From Tenrec ecaudatus (Eukaryota > Chordata > Mammalia > Afrosoricida > Tenrecidae), in NCBI RefSeq assembly GCF_050624435.1, contig NC_134537.1, positions 124,410,086-124,474,085 on the forward strand: a stretch of DNA of 64,000 nt, in the 5' to 3' direction. The notes under the pieces are model-generated. The model did not search any database. It saw only the letters and a program-made list of their open reading frames with translations, and had not been told where the DNA came from. A program made the position numbers and the translations under genes. This document shows, piece by piece, positions 45,701 through 56,110 of the stretch. The first letter of the stretch is position 1. Every line of letters starts with the position of its first letter.

Positions 45701-45904
45701 AGCCTCAGCCTCTCAAAGATATGGCAGGATGGGGGGCCACCCCAGTGGGTGACAAACAGAAAGTCAAGGAAGTCAATTAATTTTTCAAAGAATGGCAAAC
45801 ACATTGGCTTGCTTACCTGCCACTTGCTTTATCTGCTTCCTAATAGCTTTTCTAGATCAATCTTTTCTAGAACCGTTAGCTCTTCAGCCCAAGTGTTGAT
45901 AAGG
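42796..45904. other. Intron DNA, largely unique
   Basis: About 3 kb with only a MIR fragment recognised (43250-43365). It holds an unexplained 210-codon open frame (45120-45752, plus) with no recognised motif. It is the largest low-repeat block in the window and a candidate place for conserved noncoding sequence. Confidence 0.4.
43250..43365 (-). mobile_element. MIR SINE fragment
   Basis: 'tatccccattttacaagtga' and 'ataaattacttgttcacaag' are the reversed MIR core. Confidence 0.6.
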
Positions 45905-46250
45905 ACAGAGCATGACATCTGTTGAGCTTTGCTTTTTTGCACTTTGCAGATAATGGCATTTTTCCCAAATTGAAGGTTTGTGGCCATGCTACATTGGGCA
46001 GTTCTATTGGTACCATTTCCCCCCCAACAGCATATGTACTCACTTCATGTCTCTCTCTTACCTTTTTGGAAATTTTCATAATATTTCATGCTTTGTCACA
46101 ATCCCATTGACGCTTAATAGACAAAAGCATCACTAAAAATAACTCTCAGGAGCACTGGGGAAGCAAAATTTTAGTGGGACTTGCTTTAGTGTACTATTTG
46201 TTTTATTGAGGTAGTCTGGAACGGGACCCATGAGACCTCTGAGGCATGCC
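45905..46250. mobile_element. Tigger1-type (pogo) DNA transposon, internally deleted
   Basis: 'aattgaaggtttgtggccat' and 'actcacttcatgtctctctc' match a Tigger1 end region. Further right 'tttattgaggtagtctggaa' and 'gacctctgaggcatgcc' are the other end. The transposase section between them is absent, as in MER2-like deletion derivatives. Strand is not meaningful. Confidence 0.7.
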
Positions 46251-46285
46251 CATGTGTGGAAACCGTTGCCTTTTATATCACACTA

Positions 46286-46490
46286 AGAGGCCCTGCGTGG
46301 TGCAGACCGGTAACGCATCCGGTTGCTACCAATACACTGGAGGTCTGAGTTCATGCCGAGGTGCCGTTGAAGCAAAGTCTGGCAATCTCCTTCTGCAAAA
46401 GCAGCCCCTGAGAACCCTAGGGAGTGCAGCTCCACTGTCACACGGCAGGTGACTATGAGTCAGAGCCGAGTGCACAGCCAGATCAGAAAC
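46286..46490 (+). mobile_element. AfroSINE copy (divergent)
   Basis: Head 'aggccctgcgtggtgcagac', middle 'tgcaaaagcagcccctgaga', end 'gactatgagtcagagccgag'. Confidence 0.65.
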
Positions 46491-46619
46491 AGATACAATG
46501 TAAAAAATGGCTCCAGCCAGGGGATTCGTAATCAATTTCAGGTTTGTCATACACGGCTGGCTTGGGTGTCGCTGTGACACTGGAAGCAGAGTCACTGATA
46601 TTTCAAATGCCGGCAGGGT

Positions 46620-48094
46620 CACCTCATGTGGACGGAATTCAGCAGAGCTTCCAGACTGAGACCAGACTATGAAGAAGGACTTGGCCCTCCACTTCAGAAA
46701 AAGTGGAAACCCTTAAGCACAGCACAGCAGGAAACATTGTCAGAAAGTAAAGGCCTAATGAATGGAAGCCGAGCATTGTCTGAGAGAGTGCTAGAGGAAG
46801 GGCCGTGGTGCTCAGAAGGCACTTGAAATGTGACTGGAGAGGAGTGGCTTCCTCAGAGTGGACTTGACCGTGGTGTGAATGAAGGGAAGCCTGTGGGAGT
46901 ACAGCTTTGGGATCTTCTTTTGCTAAGGGGGTAAAACTCAAGTTAAGAAGAAACAGGTGGAAAAATTTAATCATCGGAATATGGAATTTTTGAATTATTC
47001 TTGGAAAATTAGAAGTTGTAAAAATGAAACAGAATCCATAAAACAGAATCCATAAAAAATCATATTCTAGGCATTACTGAGTACTGACCATTCTGAATCA
47101 GGAAATCATATGGTTTATTGTGCTGGGGATGACACAATCAAGAGAAGTGACATTTCATTCATAGTATAAAAGGACATTCCAAGACCTATTTTGATGCACA
47201 ATGCAGGTTGTGATGGGATTATATCCCTCTACCTACCTGCAAGTAAACCAGTCATTACAACTGTTATTCAGATATGTGTACCAACCACAAAATTGATGGT
47301 GCTGAAATCAAAGAATTCTACCAATGTCTTCAGTTGGAAACTGATCAAATGTGGAATTAAACTGCATGGATAGTGACTGGTGTTGGAATGCAGAAGTTGG
47401 AAACAAAGAAGAAAGAACCATAGTTCGGAAACATGGACTTGGTGATAGAAATGAAGCTGGAGATAGTGTGATAGAATTTTGTAAAAACAAATTCTTTGTT
47501 CCCAACAAATACTTCCCCCCCCACCAAGAACACAAAAGGCAACTATACTCATGAATTTCTCCAGATGACATATACAAAAATCAAATTGACTACATCTGTG
47601 GAAGACATGATGGGGAAGCTCAGTTTCAGCAGCTAAAAACAGGACAGGGTCAGCCTGTGAAAGAGTCCATTAATTACTCATCTGTAAGTGCAGGTTGAGG
47701 TTGAAGAAGATTGAAACAGTCCATGAAACCAAAAACACAACTTTGACTCGATCCCACCTGGATTTTGAGAACGTCTCAAGAACAGAGTCAATGCATTGAA
47801 CATTAGTGACAAAGGCCTGATGAGCTGTGGGAGGGCATCCAGATCACCATTCATGACCAAGGCAAAGGTCACTACAAAGACAGGAAAGAAATTAAAGATC
47901 CAAGTGAATGAGGGAAGAGACTGTGAAACGTGTTCCCAGTCATAGAGTAGCTGATGCAAATGGAAGAAAGGATGATGTCCAACAGCTGAACAGAAAGTTT
48001 CAAAGGGCAGCTAGAGAAAAAGTAAAATATTGTAATGAAATATACACAGTCCTAGAGTTAGAAAACCAAAAGGGAAGAACACACTCAGCATATC
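46620..48094 (+). mobile_element. RTE/BovB-like LINE, 5' part (split)
   Basis: It begins with the 5' region ('ggaagccgagcattgtctga', 'gaggaagggccgtggtgct') shared with 2640 onward, then the endonuclease region near 47000-47450 and the linker near 47700-48090 ending 'acacactcagcatatctt'. The rest of the element resumes at about 50185 after 2.1 kb of nested insertions. Only short frames remain. Confidence 0.85.
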
Positions 48095-48230
48095 TTTTTT
48101 TGCTTGTTTGTTTTCTTGACACATAATTTATACAGCATACAATTCAATAGTTCAAGCATTCAATCATTTCAAGGAGAATTGTACAATCATTACTATATCA
48201 ATGTTACAGCATTCCCCAGTCTCCCAGCCG
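48095..48230 (-). mobile_element. L1-type 3' end fragment inside RTE
   Basis: A T-rich start then 'acataatttatacagcatac' and 'aattcaatagttcaagcatt' match the family at 10756 and 17520. Minus orientation with its tail at 48092-48105. Confidence 0.6.
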
Positions 48231-48232
48231 TG

Positions 48233-48305
48233 GTATAAGCCGACCCGAAATTTTCAAACTAAAATTTTCAAAATTTTAGTTTGAAAATTTCGGGTCGGCT
48301 TATAC
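48233..48305. repeat. Perfect 73-bp palindrome (36-bp arms, 1-nt centre)
   Basis: The left arm 48233-48268 starts GTATAAGCCGACCCG and the right arm 48270-48305 is its exact reverse complement around C48269. The arm ends continue only imperfectly outward. It would form a near loopless hairpin. It could be the core of a foldback MITE or a recent inverted duplication; the family is not recognised. Confidence 0.95.
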
Positions 48306-48324
48306 TCAAGTATATACACAATAC

Positions 48325-50180
48325 TTTCTTCTTTAAAAAAAATCATTTTATTGGGGACTTGTACAACTCTTATCACAATCCATACAAACATCCATTGTGT
48401 CAAGCACATTTGTATATTTGTTGCCCATCATCATTTTCAAAACATTTTCTTTCTACTTGAGCCCTTGGTATTAGGTCCTCATTTTTCCCCCTTCTTCCCC
48501 CCATCTTCCGTTCCTCATGAACCCTTGATAATTTATAATTTTGTTTTCATGTCTTACACTGGCAGATGTCTCCCTTCACCCACTTTTCTGTTGCACTTCA
48601 CCCTGGGAGGGGGTTATATGTAGATCATTGTGATAGGGTCCCCCCTTTCTCCCCCCATCTTCCCCTTTCCCTCCTGGTATTGCTACTCTCATTATTTGTC
48701 CTGAGGGGTTTATCTGTCCTGGATTCCCTGTGTTTCCAGCTCTTTTCTGTACCAGTGTACATGCTCTGGTTCAGCTGGATTTATAAGATAGAAATGCGGT
48801 CATGATAGTAGGGGGTGGAAGTATTCAAGAACTAGAGGAAAGTTGTATGTTTCAATGGTGCTATACTGCACCCTGACTGGCTCCTCTCTTCCTTGTGACC
48901 CTTCTGTAAGGGAATGTCCAATTTTCAACATATGGGTTTTAGGTCTCCACTCTGCAGTGCCCCTCATTCACATTGATATGATTTTTTTTCCTGGGTCTTT
49001 GATGCCTGATACTTGATTCTATTGACACCTCAAGATCACACAGGCTGGTGTGCTTCTTCCATGTGGGCTTTGTTACTTCTCAGCTAGGTGGCAGTTTGTT
49101 TGGTTTCAAGCCTGTAAGACCCCAGATGCTATATCTTTTGATAGCCGGGCACCATCAGCTTTCTTCACCACATTTGCTTATGTACCTGCTTTGTCTTAAT
49201 CGATCATGTTGGGAAGCTAAGCATCACAGAATGCCAGGTTACTAGCACAAAGTTTTCTTGCATTGAGGGAATACTTGAGTAGAGGCCCAATGTCCCTCTG
49301 CTACCATAATACTTAACATATAAATATATGTACATATATCTATTTACATATCATTATATAAATATATTTACATAGGTACATGACTGTATTTAGACCTCTA
49401 TAAATGTCCTTTGCCTCCTACTTCCTCTATTTCCTTTGACTTTCCTCTTGTCCCACTATCATGATCAGGCTTCATTTAGGTTTCAGCAAATCCTCTCAGT
49501 TACATTGCCCTTGATCAAGCCCTACCAGGCATCCTGAGTCCTCCTTGCCATTGATTTTAGATCACTTGTTGCTCCCTTGCCCCTGGTTTGTTAACACCAA
49601 CTTCCTTTCCTCTGCCTCCACCTCTCCTGTGGCCCCTGGAACCATCAGTCCTCTTGTTTTCTCCTCTGGATTGTTTTATTCCTCCTATGTTATCTACATA
49701 GACATGCAGAGACAATAATAAGCATTAAAATGACAACAAAACAACAACAAAAACCCAATGACAAAAAAAAAGAAAAGCCTATAAATAGTTCAAGACATGT
49801 TTGTTGACCTTTAGGAGTGTTCTCTGGTTGAGTCTGATGGGGTTCCACACTCTGGCCCCAAAGTCTGTTTTTGGTATTCCCGGGCATTTCATTGCTTTGC
49901 TCCCCTTGCTGCTCTGTTGCACGCCCTTAGCAATTCACCCTGGTATGGTGGGGTCAGATCAGGCACAATTCCCACACTGCGCCTCCAGTGTTGTCCCTTG
50001 TAGCACAATGGGTCAGTGAGGGACATCATGTCTCATGGTGGAGCCAGCCCCATGGTCCTCTGTGTGCATTGGTTGCTCTGTGCAGGAGCATTGTCCTCAG
50101 GGTTTGGTGGGCCAGGATGTGTTCCGCTCTCTCTCCTTCCCTCTGTTTTTAGCATCTCTTAAACTAACTGAACTTAATAA
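48325..50180 (-). mobile_element. Family T retroposon, longest copy (about 1.85 kb)
   Basis: Plus strand begins with 'aaaaaatcattttattgggg' (reverse of a polyadenylation-type tail) and runs through all landmarks of the 23.4-kb copy, then a further 0.6 kb (49.55-50.18 kb) not present in the shorter copies. Landmarks include 'atcttttgatagccgggcac', 'catgatcaggcttcattta' and 'agatcaggcacaattccc'. No long ORF; it may be an L1 3' UTR or an autonomous-LINE-dependent noncoding element. Inserted within the RTE. Confidence 0.75.
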
Positions 50181-50184
50181 ACAT

Positions 50185-51245
50185 TTAAGCCTTGAGTGTC
50201 AATACTAAAAGATTCAATGGGCAGAATATTGACTGGTGCCAGAAGCATCAAAAGAAGAAGAAAACAATACACAATCACTGTACCAGAAAGAAATACCCAA
50301 TATTGTATCACTTCAGGAGTAGCTTTATGAGCAATGGTACTGAAGGAAAAAGTTCAAGTTGCACTGAAAGCATTAGCCAGAAACCAGACTCCAGGAATTG
50401 ACGGACTACCAATAGAAATGCTTCAGCTAGCTAATGACACACTGGAAGCACTTATTCATCTATGCCAGGATATTTGGAAGACAGCTACTTGGACATCTGA
50501 TGGAAGAGATCCATATTTGTGCCTAATCCAAAGAAGGGCAAACCAACAGACTGCTCAAAATATAGAACAACATCACTGATATCACATACAAGTAAAATTT
50601 TTCTGAAGATCATTCAATATCGGTCGCAGCAGTACATTGCTGTGAGATGCCAGCAGGGTTCAGGGCACATTCAGACGAGGGTGTGGAGCAAGGGATCTCT
50701 CTGATGATGTCTCAAGGATCTTGGCTGAACGCAGAGAATACCAGAAAGAGGTTTACTTGTGTTTTATTGACTATGTCAAGGCATTCAACTTTGTGGAATG
50801 GGAATTCCAGAACAGTTCTTTGTGTTGAAGGGGAACTTGGACATGGATCAGTTGTGGGAATAGTACAAGGAGACACTGCATGGTTTAAAATCAGGAAAGG
50901 TGTGTGTCAGGGTTGTATCCTTTCACCAAAGGCATTCAATCTGGTACTGAGCAAATAATCAGAGAAGCTGGATTATATGAAGAAGAATGTAGCACCAGGG
51001 TTGGAGGAAGGCTTATTAAGCACTTGTGATATGCAGATGACACAACCTCGCTTGCTGAAAGTGAGGAGGACTTGAAGCCCTTGCTGATGAAGATCAAAGA
51101 TTGCAGCTGTCAGTAAGGATTACCACTCTCTGTAACCAAATTGTGCGTAGGTGGAACCTGTACGTGGATCCAGAAGCAAACAGAACAAGCGAATACTGCA
51201 CGGTTTAAAATCAGGAAAAGGGCATGTCAGGGTTGTATCCTCTCC
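50185..51245 (+). mobile_element. RTE/BovB-like LINE, RT part (resumed)
   Basis: Frames 50334-50579 (LARNQTPGIDGLPIEMLQLA), 50519-50704 and 50647-50958 (AWFKIRKGVCQGCILS) cover RT motifs in three reading frames, so at least two frameshifts exist. 'gatatgcagatgacacaacc' at 51031 is the YADD region. At 51125-51245 a second copy of the 'tttaaaatcaggaaa' to 'cagggttgtatcc' segment appears out of order, a rearrangement or another fragment. Confidence 0.85.
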
Positions 51246-51445
51246 CCATACTTACATTAAACATTTTTTGTTGTTGTTGGTAGCAATACCACAGGATTTT
51301 TTGTTGCTGTTGCGGATTATTTGATGGATTTTGAATCCCACTATGGACATGACCTCATGTAGTTGGAGAGGGTGATCAGAGTGCAACTGCTCTTTCGTCC
51401 TGGTGATGTTGTAGAGGGGAGCTCCCCCTTGGTTTCCCTCTAAGG

Positions 51446-51637
51446 CAGTGGTTCTCAACCTTCCTCATGCCGCGACCCTGTAATACAGTTCCTCATGTTG
51501 TGGTGACCCCAACCATCAAATTAGTTTTGCAGCTACTTCATCACTGTAATTTCGCTACTGTTATGTATCGGGCGACCCCTGTGAAAGAGTCGTTCAACCC
51601 CCAAGTGGGTCTCAACTCCCCAGGTTGAGAACCGCTG
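51446..51637 (+). mobile_element. SPIN-type hAT MITE, copy 2
   Basis: Begins CAGTGGTTCTCAACCTTC and ends GGTTGAGAACCGCTG (192 bp). Flanks CTCTAAGG (51438-51445) and CTCTAAGA (51638-51645) match at 7 of 8 bases and fit the hAT nTCTAnAn target. The interior matches the copy at 30394. Confidence 0.93.
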
Positions 51638-51645
51638 CTCTAAGA

Positions 51646-52311
51646 TGAGGAGACTGTGTGGATCCTAGAACTCTGCTTGGGCTGTTCTCACACACCGCGT
51701 CTCCTTGGTTCACGGGACGCGTGTCACTTAGCTTTGCAGCAGAGGTTCTCAATGGGATGGAATTTTGGTTTTCCTATTCAGTTGCTCTGTCTGTTGTCAG
51801 GGGAGATTTGGTGATGTTCAAAAATCTATGCAAATTAGGACCCTGTTGAGAATGAAGAGAGAGCTATGAATGAAGGCTTTGGAACAAAAGGTGTAAAGGA
51901 GGACTGTCCTGGGAAAGCCTGGCATGGCGCGGTCATGCATCTCCTGGGTATGTCCCCTGAGGAGGCTCCTGTCTGACAGCCTGCAGTCTGGCCACACTGC
52001 GCTGCCATTCAACTGTGGCCAGTGCTCGGTGCTCCTCATCGAAGAGCCTCAGCCCTCATCCCAGCTCATGTTGCCTCTCCTGTGTTCCGTCTCTTCCCCC
52101 GTGTGTCTCATTACATGCGGGCTCCCCTCCTACTCTAGCGTCCATCTCTTAGATTCCCCATCCTCCCCCTTCCTGACCCCCTCCCCAAATAAAACCCACA
52201 TATTTGTACCATCTTTGTTTTCCATGGTCAATCCTGAATTATCTCTTTTTCACATTTTGTAGCTCACTGTCCTTTCTGTTGTGTCTATTCTGCTATTTGG
52301 CATTTCAAAAA
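51646..52311. other. Intron DNA, nothing recognised
   Basis: No repeat recognised. The 112-codon frame 51924-52262 has no recognised motif. Confidence 0.3.
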
Positions 52312-52508
52312 TAAAAAGCACAGTGCCATCAAGTCAATACTGACTCATTGAGACCTTATAGGACAGGGTACAACTGCCTCTGGGAGTTTCTAAGACTGTA
52401 ACTGTTCAAGGATGTAGACAGTCCCATCTTTCTCCTGCAGAGAGACTGGTGGGTTTGAACTGCTGACCTTGCCATTAGAAGCCCAACTTGTAACCACTAT
52501 GCTGCCTA
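52312..52508 (-). mobile_element. AfroSINE copy
   Basis: 'agtgccatcaagtcaatact', 'ggacagggtacaactgcctc' and 'ggtttgaactgctgaccttg' then 'taaccactatgctgcc'. Confidence 0.85.
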
Positions 52509-52914
52509 CTGCCAATTTACAAAGGGTGAGTTTAAAGTCTAAACCTCTGTTTAATTTTTTTAACAATACTTTGTTGATGCCCCCTTATTCCTTGCTAATT
52601 TTGATTCTCTTCTTTATTTGATTTGCCATTTGATCTCTTTAAACAGTTCGTGACTTACCTTGTAATCTGAATTTGTAGTTTGTTTTAGACTTGCTCCCCT
52701 CACAATAACTAGGTTAATTAAATGAATTACAGTAAAGCTTAATCCTCAAAATCTCAGTGGCTTAACACTCCAGAACTTATTTCTCGTGATCACATCATGT
52801 CCAACTGCTGATGAGAAGATTGGGATGGGAGGTGACTCCACACATTCATTGAGAGACCTCAACTGACGAAGGTCCAACTGCTATGTTCAGCACTTGGCTT
52901 CCAATATCACTAGC

Positions 52915-53447
52915 TGTGTTAGTCTGGTAGACTAGAGAAACAAACCCAGGGAGACTCATATGTGTATAAGAAAGAGCTTTATATACAAGAGCAGTTGAAT
53001 ATTGAGAAAACATCCCAGCCCAATCCAGATCAAGTGCATAAGTCTGATATTAGCCGATATGTCCCGCACCAGTCTATAAATTCCTCTTCAGACTCATACA
53101 ACACATGCAATGATGCTGAATGCAGGAAGATCACAGGCCAGTGGGTGGGAAGTCTTGTGGATCCCGTGGCATTGTAAGCATCTCAGCACTGACAGGGGTC
53201 TCCGTGTGGCTTCTCCAGCTCCAAGGCTCTGGCTGCCATTAATCTGTCTCCATGTGGTTGTCAATAAGATGTCTCATGGGGACTCAGAAGAGAGAGAGTC
53301 TCCCACCTCCAAGGAAGAATACAGGAATTCCCAGAATTCTTAGGAGAAAGCCATGCCCACACAGTGGGCTCATTGGTTATATGTCCTGATTGATAGGCTA
53401 GACTCCACCCCTTCATTCTTAATCCTCTCAAATTGACAACTACCGCA
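52915..53447 (+). mobile_element. About 520-bp LTR-like element, copy 3
   Basis: Begins TGTGTTAGTCTGGTAG and ends near 'caactaccgca'. It shares 'gaaaacatccc' and 'catctcagcactga' with copy 1. Flanking 5-mers (CTAGC, CCTGT) do not match, so its ends are approximate. Confidence 0.65.
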
Positions 53448-53827
53448 CCTGTGCTCTGTAGATTCTCCCTTATTTACCATCCTTGGCAAAGCAATCCTTC
53501 TTCCCATCCTTCTAACACACCTAGCTCCTAACTACTCTTTCCATCTGGAACCTTCTTTTCAAAGTGTGAGCACCTTGCCTTCCTTTAGCTCATGACTTCC
53601 TTTGCGACTCAAGTGTCGACTACCGAGAGAGAATTTCCCGCCCCACCTTAGCTAAGCAGCACCCTCACCTCTACCTGCTTTCTGTCACTTTCTTTCACCT
53701 TTTCTATCACTTTAAGAGATGGTCTTACATATGACCACCGTGTGCACTGTCTCCACCCACTAATAACTGTTTCCACCTCTGGGAAAGCTCCCAGAGGGCA
53801 GGTATTCTGTCTGTCTTGCTACAGAAT
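53448..53827. other. Nothing recognised
   Basis: Pyrimidine-rich unique-looking sequence; no gene or repeat recognised. Confidence 0.3.
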
Positions 53828-54120
53828 CTTAGTTACCTGGTGCAGCCATCACAAAAATACCACCTATGAGGAGCTTTAAAGAACAGAAATTGGATGTCTT
53901 GTCACTTTGGAAGCTAGACGTACCAATCTGTTGGAACAAAGGCCTCTCCTTGTGGTTTGTCCTGGGTGATCCCTGAGATTCCTTGGACTGGAGATGTATC
54001 TTCCATGATGCCTGTCTTCTTTTTGGATGTGTGCATCCCTCCATGTCTGTGTTCTCTTTCACAAAGCATCACTCAGCAGGGATTCGGTTTAGGACCCACC
54101 CTAGACCAGTAACCTGAAAG
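53828..54120 (-). mobile_element. MaLR (MLT1-like) LTR fragment
   Basis: 'ttagttacctggtgcagcca', 'caaaaataccacctatgagg' and 'aggacccaccctagaccagt' are the reversed MLT1-like order, complementary in type to 8460-8915. Confidence 0.6.
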
Positions 54121-54379
54121 GTAATTAACCAACAAAAACCCTTACAGGCAGTGTGATGAGGAACCACCCTTAAGACCGGCTGCTTATTTTGCAAATCATA
54201 TTGGTGGGAATATTCACTAAATACAATGTTGCGGCTGGGAAATAATTTCTTACCAGAAGTGAGCACCTGGGGCCTTGAAAAGAGCATTTCTTTCAAGATT
54301 CTGCTGCTCCCAGTAATGCCCTCCTAGAATCTTCAACCATCCTCCCACGCTATGTGTCCTCCTGCCGGACTCTCAGGAG

Positions 54380-54600
54380 AGGCCCATCTCTGGGGAGGAC
54401 ATCATGCTTGTAGAGTAGGAAGCAGTGACAAAGAGGAAGGCCCTAAATGAGATGGACGGACACAGGGGCCGCAACAGTGAGCCCAAGTATAAGACCCATT
54501 GTGGAAGACGGCGCAGGACCGGGCAGTGTGGTGTCTCCTTCTGCTGTCTGTAAGGTCACTGTGGGTTGGAACCGATGAGATGGCATCTAATAACAATGCC
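54380..54600 (+). mobile_element. RTE/BovB-like LINE 3' end
   Basis: 'aggacatcatgcttgtagag', 'gcaggaccgggcagtgtggt', 'tgggttggaaccgatgagat' and tail 'tctaataacaatg'. Confidence 0.85.
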
Positions 54601-55269
54601 TTCCTTTCCAGACAAATCTACTCAGTGCCACCCTGGCAATTTAAAACTTCATCATGCAGAATAAGTCATAGATAGCCGACTTTGTGGGTTCCTGGATCAT
54701 GTCAATGCTCCCAAGGAGCGGCGTGGCCCACTTTGTGTAACGCTAGGGGAAACTGGGAAATCTACCTCTCAATAGCCACACTTGTCACCATCCAGGCATG
54801 TGACCTACAGGCTACATTTGCTCAAGCTATCGCAGCAATGGATGGAATATGGTAACAGCATGTGATTTTTTAAAGAATTATAATATTCTTCATTGTCTGC
54901 ATTGGCTTGATGTCAGTGAGGTTTTTATTTTGTGTGTGTGTGGGGGGTGGATTGTATTTTCAGTGAATCTGGAACATTACATCTTCCTGAGGGAGTTACA
55001 GGGTAAATGCACGCAGGAATTGGGGGTAGGGGGTTGCTGAGTTATGTGACCATGCTCCCAGTATTTGCTCTGGAGGAAATGATGAAAGAAATCACAGCAG
55101 GAACTCTGAATTTAGAACTTGATACGGCTGATGTGGTGCAACGCATTGACCATGAAGAAGGGGATTGACAGATGAGGACTGACTGGGTTTTGAAGCAGAA
55201 AGAAGTGGCAAAGAATAAAGAAATAACAAGGAACGGGAAGGAGAAAAGTCGTCAAAACTTTTTACTGTG
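54601..55269. other. Nothing recognised
   Basis: No repeat or gene recognised; a GT/GGGG-rich run lies near 54930-54950. Confidence 0.3.
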
Positions 55270-55832
55270 GGGAGGAGATGAGCCAGTCAGGGTGCCGGGG
55301 TAGCAACAATGAAACATATAACTTTCCTTGCGTTCTTAAATGCTTCCTCCCCCCACTATCATGATCCCAATTCTACCTTACAAATCTGGGTATACCAAAG
55401 GATGTACATTGGTACAGATAGCAACTGGAAACAGGGAATCCAGGACAGATGGACCCTTCAGGACCAGTGGTGAGAGTGGCGATGCCTGGAGGGTAGAGGG
55501 AATGTAGGGTGAAAGGGGGAACCGATTACAAGAATCTACATATAACCTCCTCCCTGGAGGATGGATAGCAGAGAAATGGACGAGGGGAGACGTCGGATAG
55601 TGCAGCATATGACAACATAGTAATAATTTATGAATTATGAAGGGTTCATGAGGGAGGGAAAGTGGGGAGGGAGGGAGAAAATGAGCAGCTGATATTAAGG
55701 GCTCAAATAGAAGGCAAATGTTTTGAGAATGATGATGGTAATAAATGTACAAATGTGCTCGACACAATGTATTCATGTATGAATTGTGATAAGAATTATA
55801 TGAGCCCTCAATAAAATGATTTTAAAAAAACC
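55270..55832 (+). mobile_element. Family T retroposon, about 0.56 kb
   Basis: Sense orientation: 'gagccagtcagggtgccggg', 'tatcatgatcccaattctac', 'gggttcatgagggagggaaa' and 3' end 'gagccctcaataaaatgatt' with A tail. One of the best copies for defining the 3' end. Confidence 0.85.
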
Positions 55833-55964
55833 TTTTACTGTGAGTTGGAGTTTTTTCTAAAATAAATTAGGTGCTTCTGTTACTTAAAAACACGAACCCA
55901 AACACTGATTGCTAAGTCGAGTCGATAGGCAGGTTCAGAAAGCAGTGAGATGCTTAAACCGAAA

Positions 55965-56110
55965 ACAAAGGAACAAACAAACTCACTGCCATGGAGTCGA
56001 TGCTGAATCGCAGGGAGCGGCCCCTATGGTTTTCCAAGACTATGACTCTGGATGGAGGGGAAAGCCCAGTCTTCCTCCCTTGGAGTGGCTGCTCTCCCTG
56101 ATTTTCTGAG
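55965..56110 (-). mobile_element. AfroSINE 3' part
   Basis: 'caaactcactgccatggagt', 'gaatcgcagggagcggcccc' and ends at 'ggagtggctgctctcc' before the head. Confidence 0.75.
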
